DNA of 8,705 bases from Hyphomicrobiales bacterium (GTDB lineage: Bacteria; Pseudomonadota; Alphaproteobacteria; Rhizobiales; JAJFHC01). The stretch is taken from NCBI GenBank assembly GCA_021775835.1, contig JAJFHC010000126.1:1-8705 (forward strand), read 5' to 3'. The position numbers were made by a program, and so were the translations under genes. Under the pieces are notes generated by a model. It saw only the letters and a program-made list of their open reading frames with translations, did no database searches and was not told the DNA's origin. Positions 5,263-8,705 of this stretch are shown in pieces (the stretch's first letter is position 1; every line of letters starts with the position of its first letter).

Positions 5263-7683
5263 TTACCCGCGCATCCGCTCAGATTTGGGATCGAAAAGCG
5301 ATTCGGTAATCATTGTTGCGTCACGGAGTTCGCCGAGGATTTCAATCCTGACTTTCAGACCTTCTTCGATCCTGGAAACCGGCAGAAAACCTATGGCGGC
5401 AGACTTCTCCGAGAAGTGTGCATAGCCTCCTGATGTGACAAAGCCGACAACGTCATCACCCATCCAGATGGGTTCATCCCCCCAAACGTCGGCGTCATCA
5501 GCATCGACGACAAAGGTGCACAGCCGTCGGGACGGTCCCTCGGCCTTTTCCTTCAAAGCCGCTGCCTTGCCGATGAAGTCGGCCGGCTTGTTGTAGGACA
5601 CGAAGCGGTCGAGACCGGTTTCCGCAGGCATATAATCGGGCTTGAATTCCCTCAGCCATGATCCGAAGGACTTCTCCAACCTCAGGCTCATCATCGCACG
5701 CATGCCGAAAGGCTTGATTCCCAGGTCGGCCCCTGCGGCCAACAGGGTTTCATACAACACGCGCTGTTGGGTCGACGGGACATAAATTTCATACCCAAGG
5801 TCCCCGGTGTACGTCACCCTCTGCACGTAGGCGTCGCACAACCCGACTTCCATGGCTTGCGCACTCATGAAGGGAAGGGCTTCATTGGAGACATCGCGGC
5901 GGGTCACTCGCGACAGAAGCTCCCGCGATTTCGGCCCGGCAATCTGAAAGCCGATCCGATCGAGCGATACGTTGTCCACTTTGACGCTGCCATCATCCGG
6001 CAGATGGTTTTCGAACCAGCGTAGGTGATAGGCTTGAGCGCCGTAGGATGCGGCTACCTGATAGCTGTCCTCGGACATCCGGGAAACGGTAAAGTCTCCT
6101 ATGATCCGCCCCTTGGGGCTTAACATGGGCATCAGCGACATGCGCCCGACTGCCGGCATCCGCCCCGCCATGATCCGGTCAAGCCAGGCTTCCGCCCCCG
6201 GACCCGAGATGCTGTACTTGCCGAAATTGTGGATCTCATTGATGCCAACACTTGTGCGCACGGCACGGCATTCAGCGGCAACCGCATCAAAGGCATTCGA
6301 GCGTCGAAAGGTGGGGGTCTCGAACGGCATCTCACCTTCAGGAGCAAAATAGTTCACGTGTTCCAGGCCATACCCTTGGCCGAAAACCGGATTATGCTTC
6401 TGCCACAGCGAGTAGGCGGGTGTGGTATCGAGCGGCCGACCGGCGGGCAGCTCCTCGTTGGGATAGGACACTGCAAAACGGCGTTGGTAGTTCTCGGTCA
6501 CCTTGATACGGGTGTAAGCGCGCGTGCAATAGTCGCCGAACCGGGCCACGTCCATGGCAAAGACATCGCGCGAGGGTTCGCCCTCGATCATCCATTCGGC
6601 GAGCGTCAGCCCAACACCGCCACCCTGACTGAAGCCGGCCATCACGGCACAGGCCGACCAGAAATTCCGCAAGCCCTGAACCGGACCAACCAGCGGATTG
6701 CCGTCGGGTGCAAACGTAAACGGCCCATTGGTGACCTGCTTGATGCCGGCCTTTGCCAATACCGGATATCGCTTGTAGGCATATTCCAGAGGCTCGGCGA
6801 TCCGGTCGAGCTTGTCGGGCAACAGTTCGTGACCGAAATCCCAGGACGTGCCATCGACCGCCCAGGGCTCGCAAGCCTGCTCGTAGATCCCGATGACAAG
6901 GCCGCGGCCTTCCTGGCGCAGATAGCTTTCTCCGGTCGGGTCCATGACGTGCGGCAGTTCGGTTTCGCGCTCGTAGACCTCAGGGATGTCGCCGGTCACG
7001 AGATACTGGTGTTCCATGGGGTGGAGCGGCAGGAATACACCGGCCATGGCGCCAACTTCACGCGCCCAAAGACCAGCGGCGTTGACCACGTGTTCGGCTG
7101 TAATCGTGCCATCTTTGGTGATCACATCCCAGCCACCGTCAGCCCGGGGCTTCAGGTCGAGAACGGGGTTCCTCAGATAGATTTCCGCACCCTGCTGGCG
7201 TGCGGCACGGGCATAGGCATGCGTCGTACCTGAAGGATCGAGATGCCCGTCAAGCGGATCGTAAAGCGCGCCTATGACACCGTCTGTGTTCGTGACCGGC
7301 GACAGCTTGGCGATTTCCTCGGGCCCGACGATCTCGGTGTTCAGCCCCATGTACCGGTGCTTGGCGCGCTCCGCCTTCAGATAGTCCATGCGTTCGGGCG
7401 TGGTGGCCAAGGTGACGCCGCCAACATGATGGAGACCGCAGGACTGTCCGGAAATCTCCTCGAGCTCACGGTAGAGCTGGATCGTATAGCCCTGTAGTGC
7501 CGCCATGTTGGTGTCGGCATTGAGTGTGTGAAACCCGCCTGCTGCGTGCCATGTCGATCCGGACGTCAACTCGGAGCGCTCGATGAGCACTACATCGCTC
7601 CACCCCAATTTGGTCAGATGATAAAGCACTGAACAGCCAACAACACCGCCGCCAATCACGGCCACACGAACATGAGACTTCAT
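5263..7683 (-). CDS. Dimethylglycine/sarcosine dehydrogenase-like FAD and GcvT-domain protein
   Basis: An 806-residue two-part enzyme of normal length for bacterial DMGDH/SARDH-like proteins. Residues about 4-360 form a DAO-type FAD domain: dinucleotide motif VIGGGVVGCS (9-18), E35 ending the second strand, and STWHAAGG with H46 where family members attach FAD covalently. EHQY (224-227) matches the substrate-side His and Tyr of the family. A linker (about 365-420) leads to a GcvT-like folate domain (about 425-700) with YTGDLGYEIYVP (625-636), and a GcvT C-terminal barrel (about 715-795). Known relatives oxidise N-methyl groups of dimethylglycine or sarcosine and pass formaldehyde to tetrahydrofolate. 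The ATG at 7683 is chosen over an upstream TTG (7701) because GGAG (7693-7696) sits 9 nt before it. The exact substrate is not determinable. It follows another FAD oxidoreductase by 44 bp. Confidence 0.92.
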   Translation of the reverse strand: MKSHVRVAVIGGGVVGCSVLYHLTKLGWSDVVLIERSELTSGSTWHAAGGFHTLNADTNMAALQGYTIQLYRELEEISGQSCGLHHVGGVTLATTPERMDYLKAERAKHRYMGLNTEIVGPEEIAKLSPVTNTDGVIGALYDPLDGHLDPSGTTHAYARAARQQGAEIYLRNPVLDLKPRADGGWDVITKDGTITAEHVVNAAGLWAREVGAMAGVFLPLHPMEHQYLVTGDIPEVYERETELPHVMDPTGESYLRQEGRGLVIGIYEQACEPWAVDGTSWDFGHELLPDKLDRIAEPLEYAYKRYPVLAKAGIKQVTNGPFTFAPDGNPLVGPVQGLRNFWSACAVMAGFSQGGGVGLTLAEWMIEGEPSRDVFAMDVARFGDYCTRAYTRIKVTENYQRRFAVSYPNEELPAGRPLDTTPAYSLWQKHNPVFGQGYGLEHVNYFAPEGEMPFETPTFRRSNAFDAVAAECRAVRTSVGINEIHNFGKYSISGPGAEAWLDRIMAGRMPAVGRMSLMPMLSPKGRIIGDFTVSRMSEDSYQVAASYGAQAYHLRWFENHLPDDGSVKVDNVSLDRIGFQIAGPKSRELLSRVTRRDVSNEALPFMSAQAMEVGLCDAYVQRVTYTGDLGYEIYVPSTQQRVLYETLLAAGADLGIKPFGMRAMMSLRLEKSFGSWLREFKPDYMPAETGLDRFVSYNKPADFIGKAAALKEKAEGPSRRLCTFVVDADDADVWGDEPIWMGDDVVGFVTSGGYAHFSEKSAAIGFLPVSRIEEGLKVRIEILGELRDATMITESLFDPKSERMRG

Positions 7684-7727
7684 TGTCAAGAACTCCGGCA
7701 AATCGAACAGGCAAAAAAACGTCAGAG

Positions 7728-8705
7728 CTACCCCAGAACCGAAAAACTCGATTCCGGATTGATCTCGCGGCGGCGGGAATAGAACCCGATGTCGACAGTG
7801 CGGTCGATGTATTTCAGATGAAACTGAACCGGATCCTTGTCATGATCCCGGCCGGCTTCGCAGGCCTCGATCAGATCGGCCATCATCTCACCGGCGATCG
7901 GCGCGTTCTTGAACTGGTTGCCACTGGTTCCCACAGCCATGTAGAACCCGCCAAGGTCCGACTTGTCATAGATCGGAATCCAGTCGTCGCTGACGTCGTA
8001 GAGTTCGACCACGCCCTTCATCTGATTGGGGATCGGTAAATCGGGAATACGCTGGCCGGCCCGCATGGCGAGCACCCTTACCTGTTCTGTGAAATCACGA
8101 TTGAAGTCATCAGGATTGACCCATTCACGCTCGTCGCATTCAGGATCTTCGGAACCGACCAGGATATGATTGCCGTGTTCCGGGCGGATGTAGGCTGTGG
8201 TGTCGTTGTCCGACATGACACAGCCGTCCTTCTCAAAATCAAAACCTTCCGGAGAGGGCACATGCGCCACTTCATGACGCAGCGCCCGGGTCTTGATGTT
8301 CATTCCGTGGGTCACGCCAGCCATTTCGTTTATGATGTAGGAATGGGGACCGGCAACATTGACCACCACCGGTGTCTCGATGGTCTCCCCTCCGGTCAGG
8401 GTAACACCGGTCACCTGCATGTCCCGGGTGTCGATGCCCTCGACCGCCACATTGAACTGGAACCGGGCGCCGTTTGATTCGGCTGCCCTTTGCAAGTTGT
8501 GGGCAGACAACTGAGGGTCGGTAATATAGCCGCCGGCCGAGAAAAACATTGCCCCTTCGAGCTTGTCGCCGTTGGGTTGGCCAAACTGCGGATCGTCCGA
8601 TCGCTTGGCCGGTGTGAAACTGTCGAGCTGGACGATGGGCATGCGTTCCAGGACCTGGGCTGCATCAAGGTGTTCGTAGGGACAGCCGATTTCCTCCATG
8701 ATGTC
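7728..8705 (-). CDS. FAD-dependent oxidoreductase (DAO family), N-terminus outside window
   Basis: The C-terminal 325 residues of a DAO-fold flavoenzyme; the frame is open through base 8705, so the Rossmann FAD motif is missing. Visible family features are GGYITDPQLSAHNL (visible residues about 58-71, the substrate-domain entry), VVVNVAGPHS (about 113-122, the usual 'v.naaG.ws' FAD contact) and GFYMAVGTSGNQFKNAPIAG (about 253-272), the C-terminal FAD-binding segment. Relatives oxidise secondary or tertiary amines or amino acids such as sarcosine, glycine or D-amino acids. It has no GcvT domain. It lies directly upstream of the DMGDH-like gene on the same strand with a 44-bp gap and no terminator (a T7 run occurs without a stem), so the two are probably co-transcribed and may act on successive N-alkyl intermediates. 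Substrate unknown. Confidence 0.88.
   Translation of the reverse strand, partial: DIMEEIGCPYEHLDAAQVLERMPIVQLDSFTPAKRSDDPQFGQPNGDKLEGAMFFSAGGYITDPQLSAHNLQRAAESNGARFQFNVAVEGIDTRDMQVTGVTLTGGETIETPVVVNVAGPHSYIINEMAGVTHGMNIKTRALRHEVAHVPSPEGFDFEKDGCVMSDNDTTAYIRPEHGNHILVGSEDPECDEREWVNPDDFNRDFTEQVRVLAMRAGQRIPDLPIPNQMKGVVELYDVSDDWIPIYDKSDLGGFYMAVGTSGNQFKNAPIAGEMMADLIEACEAGRDHDKDPVQFHLKYIDRTVDIGFYSRRREINPESSFSVLG

Noticed and set aside
6229..7233. Long plus-strand open frame of 334 codons inside the DMGDH-like gene
   Set aside because: It is antisense to a clear 806-residue enzyme; the predicted protein has low-complexity, His/Gly/Arg-rich composition with no recognisable domain, as expected for a frame mirrored by GC-rich codons.
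7705..7727. Intrinsic terminator between the two FAD enzymes (run of seven T on the minus strand)
   Set aside because: No GC-rich stem precedes the T run.

Overview
The window looks like an alphaproteobacterial chromosome segment. It is moderately GC-rich by eye, with GC-leaning third codon positions, and its protein families (a GcvA-type LysR regulator, a large FAD/GcvT dehydrogenase, a Rieske oxygenase, an EamA transporter) are typical of marine or soil Alphaproteobacteria. The species cannot be read from the sequence. There is no RNA gene, mobile element or CRISPR array.

The layout is two leftward (minus-strand) gene sets separated by one rightward regulator. The right-hand set (8705 to 5263) starts beyond the window edge. 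It holds a 5'-truncated FAD-dependent oxidoreductase of the DAO fold followed 44 bp later by an 806-residue protein of the dimethylglycine/sarcosine dehydrogenase type, with an FAD domain fused to a GcvT-like folate domain. A possible 51-codon secreted or membrane-anchored small protein (5002 to 4847) lies downstream and overlaps the 3' end of the regulator gene head-on.

The regulator is a GcvA-type LysR protein (3939 to 4862, plus strand). It diverges from the left-hand set, which reads leftward from about 3821 to the left edge: a 31-codon small ORF, a DMT/EamA transporter, a close relative of mandelate racemase, a Rieske non-heme iron oxygenase of the quaternary-ammonium type, and a RidA-family protein cut by the left edge. 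The divergent control region has three alternating CTTACA/TGTAAG half-sites exactly 11 bp apart, overlapping a plausible promoter for the LysR gene. An 18-bp RNA stem sits just after the small ORF.

Inferred biology: the window suggests catabolism of an N-methylated or quaternary-ammonium carboxylate. The Rieske enzyme would oxidatively remove an N-linked group, the DMGDH-like enzyme would take N-methyl groups to tetrahydrofolate, the racemase-like enzyme would interconvert stereoisomers of an acid, RidA would clear imine/enamine by-products, and the EamA protein would move substrate or product. The substrate is unknown. The union of a racemase with an essentially complete mandelate racemase active site, a betaine-type Rieske oxygenase and RidA in one apparent operon is the most interesting feature, together with the small ORF plus hairpin leader under the LysR operator.
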